DNA of 64,000 nucleotides, from the NCBI GenBank assembly GCA_028551475.1, contig CM052354.1:4137391-4201390 (forward strand), written 5' to 3'. The notes beneath the pieces are model-generated. The model worked only from the letters and a program-made list of their open reading frames with translations, was not told where the DNA came from and ran no database searches. Positions 36,535 to 48,764 of the stretch are shown here, one piece after another (positions within the stretch are counted from its first letter, which is position 1; the number at the start of each line of letters is the position of its first letter). The translations under genes were made by a program, and so were the position numbers. This stretch comes from Casuarina equisetifolia. Taxonomy: Eukaryota; Streptophyta; Magnoliopsida; Fagales; Casuarinaceae.

Positions 36535-36680
36535 CACAAAGTGTCTAAGTCCTAACAATTCAGTGGCATCTAGGGGCTTTATCACGTGAGAGGTTAAGGT
36601 TTAAACATCTCTCTCACCCAATAAATTTACTAAATCCTCCACCCCATCCTTGATTTAAAAAAAAAAAAACACAAAGTACT
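36535..36680 (+). mobile_element. SINE-like element with possible target-site duplication
   Basis: GGGGCTTTATCACGTGAGAGG leads into a box B-like GGTTAAGGTTTAAACATC, then a C-rich segment and a run of about 13 A bases. CACAAAGT occurs both just before (about 36535-36542) and just after the A tract (about 36671-36678), which would be an 8-bp target-site duplication. Box A is weak. Confidence 0.4.
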
Positions 36681-37359
36681 TTAGACATTTGAGATGAAGT
36701 TAGAAAGGAACCCTAGATAGAATGTACCATGAGTTTTCTATTCATTTATTCGAGTAAATTGAAAAGTCAATTTGGTTATAAGGATCAAGTTTTCTCTAGT
36801 TATTTTACAAGTTGTTAATGTTTTAATCTTCTTAGGTTTTATAAAATTAAAAAAAACACACATGATGTGGAACTCTCGATATCATAGTTGGAGTCCAAAC
36901 TAACTCTCTACTAAATTATCTGATTAAGTGACTTTAGAGAGTATTTATTAATGACTGAATATAAATGTATCTTTTAATTTCAAAATCCAAGTACAATTCA
37001 CCTCTTAAGGGTTAACACTGGCTTGGTTGGTTTGCCAATTAATGGTAATTTTGATTTTTTTATTAGATTTTTGAATTTACACTTATCAAGGCTCTTTAAA
37101 CTTTTTCAGCGCTATTAGTTTCATAGAAAACAAAATGTGGTCTCTAAATCTCCTTATACGTAATTTATTACCTTTCATTGCCACGATTGCGTACTAAACA
37201 CACCAAATCTCATTATCTAGTGATGTCCTTTCCATTTAGGATTTTATACATAATGAATTGAACAAATGTTAAAATGACAATTAATAATTACATTATAATC
37301 TCAATCCCTTGAAAATACTGAAATTTCAAGTATTATGACCTATAATTTTTTCTTAGTTA

Positions 37360-37680
37360 ATCAAACCAATGGATCAAAATATTTTAACAAGTTTGATTAT
37401 AAACTATGTTTCTTGGAGTCTAAAGTCTTTTAAACTTAAGATAGGCCCTACAGCTTTTCAGGAGCGGGTAGATAAGATCTTTACTACCTTAAAGTTTTTT
37501 TCTGTCATAAATATAGGTAATATTCTTATGTTTTCTAAAACCTTAGAAGAATACAAAAAGCATCTTAAACTTATTTGTGAAAAATTCTAAAGAAAGAAAT
37601 GGGAATTTGTTCTTTTTCTTAAGAAAAAATCTATCGAATTTCTAGGATTAGTTTTAAATTAATAGTATATTATTTCTAAA
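37360..37680 (+). pseudogene. Decayed reverse-transcriptase fragment (endogenous pararetrovirus- or Ty3/gypsy-like)
   Basis: The frame from 37369 to 37590 contains an FQE-type motif followed by a stretch aligned with the central RT region, ending in an EEYKKHL segment that typically follows the catalytic YxDD. The aspartates of that motif are replaced (the sequence reads NIGN there). A stop codon follows at 37588. In the same frame beyond the stop, an EFLGL motif can be seen near 37637-37651, which leans toward the Caulimoviridae-type RT over the FLGH of Ty3/gypsy elements. The piece is too short, with both flanks unrecognisable, to decide. It cannot make an active enzyme. Confidence 0.6.
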
Positions 37681-38429
37681 ATTAGAAATTTTCTTAAGTT
37701 AGCAAAATAAGCAACTTCTAGAACATGTTTATTGCTGACAAGCAATGGCATAATAAAAGAAATGCATGTGGATGTACTATCTCTAATAGTAAAATTTGGA
37801 GTTAAAGCTGAGAGAAAAAGTCGAAGTGGAGGAATCTCCCTGCTAAACCAGCTACTCTACTGCCCTGCAAGTCACGTACTCCTTCATAAAGCTATTTCCT
37901 TGGAAAAGGCAATGGAAATTGCATAACTATTGTGACTAAATAGTGGGAGAATTATTGAGACTCAACCAATCTTTGCCCTGTTTTAGTCCAGCTGATCCAC
38001 TTTACTTTTGCAATTTTTTCGATATTCACATTACTTTTTCTTTTCTTTTCCACTTTTTGTTCACAACATGATTGTGTCTAACCCGACATGTTAATCAATC
38101 AAGCATGAAATTGATGACTTCTTAGAAACCACGGCACGAATCAATTACGTTTATCGAAAATCATAAGGCACGTTTATCGAATATTTGGAATTTGTTTGTT
38201 TATGCGATCTAGATTTTGTTTTTGAAAAAAAAAATCATCTTTATATAAAAAATGACTTAGAATTCTTGAATTATCTTTTTTTTTTAAAAAAAATTAAGTT
38301 AGAAAGATGATACCCTTATATGCAAAACTTATTGTCAAAAAGCACCAAATTCAGTTGAAGATAAGTGTTTTCATAGATCTCTTGTTTTTAAATTCAGTAT
38401 CTAATTATGTGAGTTTAAACATGTAGGTA

Positions 38430-39130
38430 AAAAAGTAAAAAGGTACAAAAATTATAGTGTAATCAAATGATTAATTCTCTATTATATAAGCTCAAAAACT
38501 ATTCAAAAGTCTAGTTTATAAGTTAGAAAATATTTTGTATTTAAATATTATCTAAGGGTAATATATAATTCTATATCTAGGGTTCTTAACTTTTAAGTTG
38601 CTTTTAATGTTTTTATATCAAGTATATCTTGACTCTAAGATTGAGTAAGGAGAAAAGAACATTTTTGTGCTCATTCAACATATTTAAAAGACTTAAAATT
38701 AAACAAAACAAAAGGGATTAGCATGAACTTTAATATGACATTAAATTTATCTAAAGTCTAACTTAAAAATTAACTTATAAATTTGAAGATATTTCTCATA
38801 TTTATAATTATTTATAAAAAATATTTTATGTAGGATTTCAATCATCAACATTACTTATTCATATTAATTATGAAAGAGAATGTTAAAGACAATATAATCT
38901 ATATATTTGAGATTATGATAGCACCCTACAACCTTCTTTTAGGTAGAATCGAGTTCATTGACATGAGATGCAATTGCATATCGAATATTTTTAAAAGGTT
39001 CAAAGTCAAATGAAAGTTAAAAAAGATTAATTTATATTTTAATTTTATATCAAATAAATTAAAAGTTTAACTTAAAACCTTACTCATAAGTTGAAGATGG
39101 TTTTTCGCATTAAAACATTATTCTAAAATT
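38430..39130. repeat. Dispersed AT-rich repeat family A, second cluster
   Basis: About three degenerate units carry CTAGTTTATAAGTTAG, TTAAATATTATCTAAGGG, TCAACATATTTAAAAG and TCTAACTTAAAAATTAAC-type landmarks shared with the clusters at 29.6-30.2 and 50.6-50.9 kb. The unit length is about 220-250 bp. Confidence 0.6.
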
Positions 39131-39239
39131 ATATCTTCGTGCATGATAGTCTTGTCTTTAACATTGCTTTCGAAAAAAAGCACTTTATCCAATACTTAAT
39201 TGTGAAAAAGTATATTAAAGATAATGTAAACTATATGTT

Positions 39240-39961
39240 AGTGACTGTATTAGTACCTTGAAAGCCTCTTATTGATGGGATTGAATTGAGCAACAAGAGA
39301 TGCAGACACTTGTCGGATGGTAGAGGAGAGTTTAACACTTTGTGCAGACGTGAGAGTGTGCATAAATCTCATAAACTGGCCAAAAATTAAAAAAGTTTGG
39401 CTGCAGAGAGTTATCAGATACAATATTGACCAGTTTGCCTGTGCAGCTGACAAACAATGAAGTCATGCACATAAATTAAACTCCAATCTCTGGACTCAGT
39501 TAAGGCTCTCCTCCATCTCCATCTCTTCCTCTGAAAAAGGTGCTTTTTCTCTTGCCACCCTGGGCACTGTACTGAAACTCTCGCCAGTTTCAGAGGTCTC
39601 TGCTGCTCGGTTAACGCAGGCAAAGAGAAAACCCAACTGTATTCTGTAATCCGCCATTAAAACCAACCTCATCTTGTTGTACAAATATAGCAAAAGAACC
39701 CTTTTTCAAAAAACTCTTCTTTGCTTCCTGTCTGGCCTCTTACTGTTACTACTCTTACTTTCTCTGCCTTCTTCTTTTGCTTGTGAACCCAACAACAAAA
39801 GTTAACCGTTAGGAAGGCCAAAGGTTGCTGCTTTGTTCAGTTTGTGTTTCATATCAAACCCACAAACCGGCTGGTACACATTCTCTCTCTGTGTACACAT
39901 GCGCTCGAGCTTGCTCCTCCTTCAATGAGTTTGGCTGCTTGCCCATCTTCTTGGGGGGTGA
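39240..39961 (+). promoter_or_regulatory. Promoter and leader region of the ABHD17-like gene
   Basis: Base composition rises from AT-rich to mixed at about 39240. The C/T-rich stretch from about 39690 to 39960 is typical of a plant 5' leader. Open frames on both strands here lack recognisable domains. Short upstream ATGs in other frames precede the main start, so uORFs are possible. Confidence 0.45.
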
Positions 39962-42900
39962 ATGGGTTGCATGGTGTCTCAACTGGCGGCCAAGTTCGCC
40001 TTCTTTCCGCCATCGCCACCCACGTATCAGATCAAGAAGCGCGACGATGGAAAGCTTACTGTGGTGTCGTCGTCTTCGCCGTCGACGCCGATTCCTAACG
40101 CGGAAGACAATTCCTTGGACGTGTTGGTCATTGACACCAAGCGTGGCAATAAGATTGTTGCCTTTTATTTGAGGAACCCTTATGCTCGCCTCACTTTGCT
40201 TTACTCCCATGGCAATGCTGCTGACCTTGGTCAGCTCTACGACCTCTTTGTGCAGCTGAAAGTCAATCTCAGAGTTAACCTTATGGGGTTCGTATTTGTG
40301 TTCTAATTTATGCATATCTCACTGTAATGGTTAAACTTAATGGTTTTTCTGATTGAGATTGATTTTTCATTGAGCTGGTTTTTTGGGTCTAGATCTGTAA
40401 TCAGTAAAGATGATAGCTTGTTCTGTCTTTGACTGATAAGTTTTCTTCTCAAGGTGTTGGTGGGTGATGGCTTTCTATTTTTTTACAATTAAATGGTAAT
40501 AGTAAAGCAGGTTGGTTTAATAGTTGCCCTCTAGGTCCCAGTACAACCAGTCTCTTTCTACCTTTTCTTTTTGGCTCTCTCAATGTTACTTTCCCTTCCT
40601 GTAGAAAGTGGTTTATTTTTATTTTTCTGCTTAGATGGAGACATGCCTCTGTACTTATTTTTTCTTTTTTCCTTTTTTGGGTATTTCGTGGTTTTTGAGC
40701 TTTGATGGTTTAATTGCGTCAATGGCCAGCTCGAAAATCTGTATGACTTCCCAAGATCTGCTTTTCTTCCCTCATGATGTACGATTTTGCTGTGATTTGA
40801 GATCTTCTAAAAGTCGAGCGTTCCTATCTTTTTACCATTTCCGTGACTACTACTCTGGAAAATTTCGGAAGCTCATAATTTCTATCCGTCCTGTTGTGAT
40901 TGAAAAGCGGAAACTTTTGATTTTTGTTTGGACTTAATCCAAATCTTGATCTTGTTATTTATTTGATTAAGAAAAAGGGTATTTTAGGTTCCCATTCTGA
41001 ACTAATCTTACGTACAATGCGATAAAATGAGGTTTTGATCTTTTAGCTTCTTGCTTCTCTCTGCCGATTTAGTTTTATGTTAATATCTTCCTTCTGAATT
41101 TTATGATGCAGATATGACTATTCTGGGTATGGAGGTTCTACTGGTAAGGTAGGCGACGATTCAGACAGAGATGTGCCATACCATACTGTTTCATTGTAGT
41201 CCTCCTTGACTTTGTTGCTTTTTAGTGGTGACTTCTTTTGTTAACTGTATGCTGATTTCTGGTGGACTACCTATTCACATTACAGAAGTCAGTGGGAGGA
41301 TTGAAAATTGGCTGGAAATGTTGATATTGATATTGTAAAATTGACAAATAAAAGAAATGCATAAGCAAGGGGCATATATGAACCAATTTCAAGAAAAGAT
41401 TGGCATTCATTTAGAATCCATGATGTTTACAAAGATTTATGAACTAATGAATAATATGATAGAAGATTTGACGCATTAAGCAATGTCTTATTTGCATACA
41501 TCAAAACACTAAAACGACAATGTTGGTGAATCATGCATATTGCCAGCATGGTTTGCTTTGCCAATCCACAAATTATTTGGATGATAAGTTTCCATCTACT
41601 ATCCTCAATGTTACATTTTCTTATCAAGTTGGGGTTGTGGTTCATGCTAATTTTGTTGGTGTCTATGGACCTAGTGATCCTGTCCTCCTCCTATTTCGCC
41701 ACTCTGAATATGCTTACCAGTTTGGATGAGGTTTTTAGTTTTTCTTGTCAGATTTTGTGGTTCAGATTTTGTGGTTTAGAGAATCTCTGAGCCCTTATGG
41801 ATAAGTGCTTAATCAAAATTTCTGTTTTTGTGAAATGCAGCCTAGTGAATCCAATACGTATTCTGATATAGAAGCAGTGTATCGGTGCCTTGAGACTGAA
41901 TATGGAGTTAGCCAGGAAGACTTAATCTTATATGGGCAATCGGTTGGAAGTGGCCCAACACTTCACTTGGCCGCTAAATTGCCAAGGCTCAGGGGTGTTG
42001 TTCTGCATAGTGCAATTCTCTCTGGTCTTCGTGTGCTCTGCCATGTGAAGTTCTCATTTTGCTTCGACATTTATAAGGTAAGGAGCTCAACTTTTTACTT
42101 CAACAGTTGCTGTAAATTAACTTGATCATAATATCAGGCCAACAAATGAAAGTTTAGTATATCAGCATGTATTGTTAGGCTGGTATGCTAGAATTGAGAA
42201 TTTTAGATTAGCTTGTTGCTATTTCTACTGCATTTGAAGTTGGTAACCATCCTATTGTACGCAGAACATCAACAAAATTAAGAAGGTGAAGTGTCCTGTG
42301 CTGGTGATTCATGTAAGTGTTTCTTGCCATCTTTGATAATTATAGAGCTCTGTTTTCCCAATCGTTTCATGCTTGTTTGTAATTGATGACTCAAAGAGAT
42401 GGCCATTTGAATGCATCTATTTTCATTGGAAAGGTTGTCTGTTGATGATTCTCGGAGCCTGAAGAAATGTTTCACTCTCCTTCTACTTGAATTGCTTGAT
42501 CTGATTATATATCATGTAGCTGAGGTTGTGAATAAATTTTGGATGCATAAGATGTTTTTCCACAAATGGGTCCTGTCTGATAAATTTTTTTGCTTGGGAT
42601 GAATGTGACACTACTTAAAGCCAGAATTTTCTTGGCATTGAGTCTAACATTCAACTGGTTCTATGGTTAGGATGATGTTTTGCACAAGTTCCATATCATC
42701 CTAGTCTTACTAGTGCATTATACCTCCTGATATTGTTGGAATTCTGAAGCGCATGTAGAAAGGTTACATGAAGTCAAATATAGGTTGAACATATGGTGGA
42801 GAAGTTCATCATGGGGCATGAGATTGATTGGATTTGGACTTTTGCATGAAAGCATCTTGCAGAGCGAGATGGATTTGGAAGAGTTCATTAGGTCTTGTGT

Positions 42901-45900
42901 GAGGAACAGAGGCGTATCTTTGTGTATAAATGAAAGTCAGTAAGTACAGCAGACATCAAGAAACTTTCTTTTTGTTTTTGGGGGATATTGGCCGACATTG
43001 TAATTTGTATCTAAAGGAAGCTGCAGGCTGATGTGGGCAGGATCTTTCCCCGTTCCTAGTGCAATTTGTTGCAGGTTTAGGGAAAAAAAAAGTACTGTTT
43101 GATTCATGAACAACTAGCATGTTCTTCAGAAGCTAATGGTCTTATCAAAATTGAAAACAGCTGAGTTCCTTCATGACTGTTTGTTTCCTAACATGTGCTG
43201 GAGGGAGCATTTGGGGGATGATTAAAGTAACAAGAGGTATGGTATCAGATGCAATATCTTGGTGACAGTTTGTGATTCTTGTAAGCAAGGTTGCGTATAT
43301 TATCATTTGATAGGCATCCTTTGGGTTTGAGTCTCGACATAGCTGTTTTATGATGTCGTCCATTTGTGAGGCACAATTGGTTTGGATATTGGGTAGTATC
43401 ATGTTACTGATATCTTGAGGAGCGTTTATGGAACCATGCAATCTGGAAGTTTAGAAATTTGCTAGTGGTCTCTCAGTCTTATCATATTTGACTGTTGGTT
43501 TTGCATGAAACACATGCTTTTCATTATTAGTCTTTCTCATTTGCATCACATGTGGGGAAACTAGTGCTGTTCCCTCACCTTTTATACCTCACATATGTTA
43601 CATGGTAGACCTATTGATAGGGCAGCAGCATAAGCCTAGATATCGAGCTTGGTTGCTCAGAATAGATTTGACCCAAAATTGTCAACTTCGACATTGACCC
43701 AAGATTGTCAACTTCGAAAGTTTGTGTCACTATTCTTTTCACACCTGGTGGATGGAGCTTTGTTCTGGGGTAAGATACCAAATCAACATGGTAGGACGTG
43801 TTATGAGTGCAAGTGCAATTTTGAAAGTTGAATGTGGGAAATTATTTAAAGGTAACTTATTATTTGCATTTTTAGCCCTTAGTGCACTTTTGCACTAGTG
43901 AAATGTTGTTGCGTTCTGTTAGAATGTCAGAATGCAAAGAACTTGGTGTGTGCTGGAGAGTTCACAATCGCATGAAAAGGACTTTGTTTTACTGGTACTA
44001 CCAGCCAGGATCATATCTTTTTTTGCTTCTTTGTTCTGGCACTTATTTTTCGTAGTATTTATGCAAAATATAAAAAGGGACTGAAACCACATCTAGCTAG
44101 ATAATCTCTTTAGGGTAGTATGGTGGTCCTGCAGTAGCCAATGCTTTGTCATGTGGAGGCTGCCACGAGACTGTTCCAGCATACGTGGCATTTGGTCTTT
44201 TAGCATTAATGTTAGAGCAAGTTACCAAGTTGTGGTAACATGTTCATGAAAATAGTTGATATACATATTTTATATTCCAAGAGTGTTTTCAACAATACTT
44301 TGTACAAGCTCTTCTTTGTGGGGGGTTTTATGTGAAACTTGTTAAGAATAATAGCTTTGGTGAGTTACTTCCAGTAACAAGAACTAAAAGACTTTTGGAC
44401 AATGACTGCCAATAAGGACTCTTGTTTTCAGTATTTAGAATCAAGAAAGTTGATTAGTGATGCTTCTTCACAAATGATGCATCTCATGGATTGCTTCAAC
44501 AAGGTAATAATTCTGTAGGTAGGTAATTTATAGATGATGAAGGAATGGACTTCTAATCTTGTTGAAATCAACAATAGGTGGTGATGGATCTTGTTTTATT
44601 AATAATAAATAGGAATTACAAAAAAAATATATGATGATCTATATCGGACAGCTTTTGATACAAAAGTTGAAATAACAATTTGATAGTAAAAAGCTTAAGT
44701 GAATGGGGTTGAACTAAATCAGACTACATTGACCCACCTTTTTGAATGCTACTTGATGTAAGGATTCCATATTTGTTGGATGTTTGATTACTCAACTAAA
44801 TAGTGTGACATATTCCTGTCCTTGTATGCATTTTTTGGACTTGGATCACTGTAGAGAAGGCCAAATATGGTTAAGAGCTTTCAAATGAATATTGTAAGCT
44901 ATCAATGTAACTATCTTTGCACATTGTTGATGGTCAGAATGTAAACAGGTTAATTGGCTTAACTGATACCTTCCTAACTTAGAACTTTTAGGTGAACTGA
45001 TTGATGTCTTTTGGATTCAATGGCCCATTCATCTGACATGGAAAAAAAAAATTGTTATGAGCAAGAAGAGTGTATGCATTTCAAGTTATGAAATGTCTAG
45101 TTAAATTTTATTGTCCTGCTAGGTAGTAATTAATGCTAATTTTCCACCATGCATCTGAATTATGTAGTAATTGATACTAATTTTCCACCATGCATCTGAA
45201 TTATGTTGTGAAGCTGCCAAGAGTAGCTAGGTAGTAGTTGATACTAACTTTCCATCATGCATCTGAATCATGTTGTGAAGCTGCCAAAATTTTTACGGCA
45301 CACCTTGAAATATTCATCTGTGGATGATGTAGCTGCTTAAGTGATCAAGTTCCCGGTTGGATGGTAGTAATTTATGTAAGTGTTGATTTAGTAGTAGTCA
45401 GTCTGAATTTGCTAGCTTAAACTTGTGTCAAGATGTTGCTGCAGTTTGTTGTTTTAACTCCATGGAGATGCTTCAATGTGATATGTTAAACTCTCACAAT
45501 TGGTTGAGTGGCCCACTCCCTCATCGGGTCACAAGGAAAAGAGTTAGTGGTTGATACAATATTATAGGAATACATCTATTATGTTAATTATTTAGGTGAA
45601 GGTGGCAAATCAACATTTTGGACCAAGTATTTACAAGACCACTTCTAGGGTTTTAATTTTCAACTTCTATAGATCTATCACACTACTTATCCTATGGGAG
45701 AACTACAATAGATTGAAGATCTCCCCTTCGTTAGATGTCACTACCCTGGAAGCAACTTTTTCTATTTATGGAATAACTGTTACACTGAATCATGAGATCA
45801 AATCAATCCCATGGGAAAAGAATTATCTTATAGCTCATTGCATCAACTTTGCATATTTTTCTAATGCCGTATGTTGTGGGAAGTTCTTTCTTTATTTATT

Positions 45901-47828
45901 TATTTATTAAAGGGAGTTTTAGGTTTGTATTAAAAACTTCCCAAACCCCATGGATTAATAGTGTTGCTCAAACACAGGAGTCGCCTTGGTCCATGATCAG
46001 AACCACCAACACCTGTCAATATCAGTTTTAGTATCACTTGGTGTGGTTTAAGTTTGTGAGACTGAACTTCAACACATTGGGGTCTGGAAGAATGCTTAAT
46101 GTACATGCTTGTGAAGATAATTTTAATGTACAGATTAAGCAAGTAGGTTTGGGTTTAGTAAGGGGTTTGGATTTCAGGGTGTTGCGCCTATCACTTTATG
46201 CGTATACTGCTGGGTGTGAAACTTGACCTCTTAACCAAGCTATAATACCTACACATGAATATTGTTTGAAGGACTACCTGTGCTTGCGTACTATGAGCTT
46301 TATGTGTGTTGTTCACTTACTTTCCACATGCTTAAGCACCGAGTGGCTGATGATTTCTAGTTGTAATTATATTCCAAATGTGTGCCATTGGAAATTTCTG
46401 TTGCTATTTTTGGGACATTCATGCACAAAATTACATTAAAAGGATATTTTAAAAATGTATGCTTAAGGTCATTGAGAATCCTATACCACTTGTTTTGAGG
46501 AGGATTGCCCGTTTTAAATTTGTTCATCCTTATTATGAAGAACTAATAACTTCGGCAAAATCTCCTTTTCTCAACCATGATTTTAGGGCTAGAAACACTC
46601 CAGTTGGTTTATGAAAATCGATCATATGTAAGCACCAAGTGTTATGTGGAAAACCCTCCAGTTGAAAGGAAACAAACGGGGGACATATCCAAACATATCC
46701 ATCATTAGAAAGTAGGTTTCACTGTTGTTTCAAGTTTATACCCACAACTTACTGTTTCTCGACTATTATAATTTAGTAACTTATGAATATTATGAGTTCT
46801 ATGAAGATTTAATGTCTCAGAAAAGTTTCATATAAAATCTTAATCAACAAGGAAAAACAGTCGATGGCTTCTTCTGCAATTTGTGCAATTCTAATGGTTT
46901 CTCAAGGAAACCCCCCAAACTTGCTAGCCCTTTGTTCTTTTTCTCTCCTGAAAAGATTCCTTGATTTCACCACAGCTGCTATGTGATCAGCAAAGAAACA
47001 CTATAGTTATCCCTCTTTTTCTTTATGATGTCTGTAGATAAAAAGTAACTGGTTTCCTTAGTTGATCAACCAAACATGGCAGACCCATTACATTTAAAAC
47101 TCATAAGCACTAAATGGATTTTTTGTCTGAAGTCTCTGTATCACGAATGTGGAAGAGATTTATTATTACAGTGTTTGGAGAAACTTCCTATGATTCTCTA
47201 AATGCTGCTATGTGATTTTGGCGTGTGCCAAGCTGAACTAACAATTCTGCTCTATGTAATTTACCTTTTTTCCTAATTTCCTGCTCACTACCAATGTTGA
47301 AATTTATAGGGCACAGAAGATGATGTTGTCAATTGGTTACATGGCAATGGGCTGTGGGAAATGGCAAGGGAACCGTATGAGCCTTTATGGATTAAAGGAG
47401 GTGGGCACTGCAACTTGGAGCTTTACCCTGACTACATCCGCCATCTTTGCAAATTTATTCAGGAGATGGAGAACATAACCACGGAGATCCGTCTCAAAAA
47501 AATTAGGCAGAACCTGCGTAAGCCCTCGGTTTCTGCTAACAGGTGCTGTAGAATTAAAGTATGCAGACCAAAATGCCCTGATTGTTCAAGACCAAGCTGT
47601 TGCAAGTGTTCCTGTCGTCCCAAATGCCTAGAATGCCCTAGACCTTGCTGCCCTGGATGTTGGAAACCTAGCTGTCCAGGATGCTGTAGAATCAGCTGCA
47701 TAAAATGTTGCTGGAAACCCAAATGCCCAAAATGTTCGAGACCGAGCTGCTGCTGCTGCTTGGGATGTTTTAGCTGGCAATGGTGTGGGGGAACTCGAAG
47801 AGGGTTAAATGGGAAGTTCAATGGCTGA
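39962..47828 (+). CDS. ABHD17-type alpha/beta hydrolase with cysteine-rich tail (At1g32190-like)
   Basis: Five exons: 39962-40287, 41112-41148, 41841-42077, 42265-42312 and 47310-47828, all GT-AG and in phase; 388 residues. The hydrolase fold shows [12 protein letters not shown] (oxyanion region, about residues 80-91), [12 protein letters not shown], the nucleophile elbow YGQSVGSG (Ser155), GTEDDVVNW (catalytic Asp about 220-221) and [11 protein letters not shown] (His249). Animal ABHD17 enzymes remove palmitate from membrane proteins; the plant activity is inferred from the fold. The N-terminus MGCMVSQ has a cysteine suited to S-acylation. Residues 295-375 contain 28 cysteines in CPxC and RPSC-type repeats, an unusual extension that could be heavily acylated or bind metal. 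Intron 4 is 5.0 kb. The neighbours on both sides are on the same strand but far away. Confidence 0.93.
42313..47309 (+). other. Intron 4 of the ABHD17-like gene, 5.0 kb
   Basis: The donor ATGTAAGTG follows GTGATTC and the acceptor TTTATAG precedes GGCACAGAAG; together they rebuild the catalytic VIHGTEDD stretch. The intron contains a triplicated short repeat at 45118-45300 and several open frames without recognisable domains. No complete mobile element is identified, although the length suggests that insertions contributed. Confidence 0.8.
45118..45300. repeat. Triplicated ~45-bp repeat inside intron 4
   Basis: TAATTTTCCACCATGCATC and close variants (one with AACTTTCCATCATGCATC) occur three times, each followed by TGAATTATG or TGAATCATG. 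Two of the three continue into TTGTGAAGCTGCCAA. The unequal spacing, about 50 and 75 bp, points to two successive duplication events. Confidence 0.85.
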
Positions 47829-48760
47829 TGCCATTTGTATAGATTGCAGGAATTGCTAACAGTCCTCTAATCTTGTGCAGTGGTGTACGAAAGGGAGGAA
47901 GTAGTTGGATAATCAAAGAAATTGTAATTTAATTATTTTATTTATACTGGTATATCTTCTTGAACTTTAATTTGATATGGGCACTTCTTAAAAAATATGC
48001 TGCTGGTAGGCCTCTTGAAATTTTCAGTGGTTTTCATGCTTGGCTTCCAAATCTATTTGTTTCGAGTTTTTGGATTTAATCGTCTCTTAACTTGTGGGTC
48101 AATAGTCTTCGTACGCCCAAAGCAACTTCTCTGCCAGTAAAACCATTCTATGCTTTTAGTTTCGTAGACTGTCATCCATTTATTACAGAACCCTTTAAAG
48201 TTCATGTTGGTTTTCAACTCACTGAAGTCTTTTATCTTATAGTTTTTAGGGTTAAAGTGGATCGAAGAACAAAGTATGATGAATTTAACTCGTGCGCTTC
48301 CAAAAATTGACAAATGAGTAGGTCTGCATACTTTCTGTTGAGCTGGGAATGAGTTCATGTTGAGATGGCTAAAATATATTCACAAATTGCTGTCATTTGA
48401 ACTCTCCCAAAAGCTTTGAGAATCACTTTACTGGCATGGAATGTGAGACTACTTAATGTGAAGAATATCTTGAAAGGGGCTCTTCCAGTAATGTTCTACT
48501 GCAGTTGTGATGTTACCAACTCTACTTGTGAAATGAGATCAGGTAAATGCATTCAGTCAATTTTGAGGATTACCACTGCTATACTTATATTGAAATTTGG
48601 TTGGAGATTGTTGAGACATGGATTCAATCAATTTGGTCTTTCTGGTCTACATGGTTCTGGGCTTACTGGACTTAGTCTTGGGCTAGGGGCCTGCCGAATG
48701 ATAACTAAGGTGTACGAGGAGGCTTATCTCGAAGGCAATGCAGTGCATTTGACAAGGAGA
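47829..48760. other. ABHD17-like 3' UTR and flank
   Basis: The sequence just after the stop probably holds the 3' UTR. An open frame at 48416-48841 of 141 codons runs into the repeat block that follows; it has a GL-rich middle (about residues 75-95) and no domain I recognise, so I do not call it a gene. Confidence 0.4.
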
Positions 48761-48764
48761 AAAG

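Noticed and set aside
39825..40315. Overlapping frames on both strands over ABHD17-like exon 1
   Set aside because: They are shadows of the GC-richer real exon, whose frame alone carries the hydrolase motifs.
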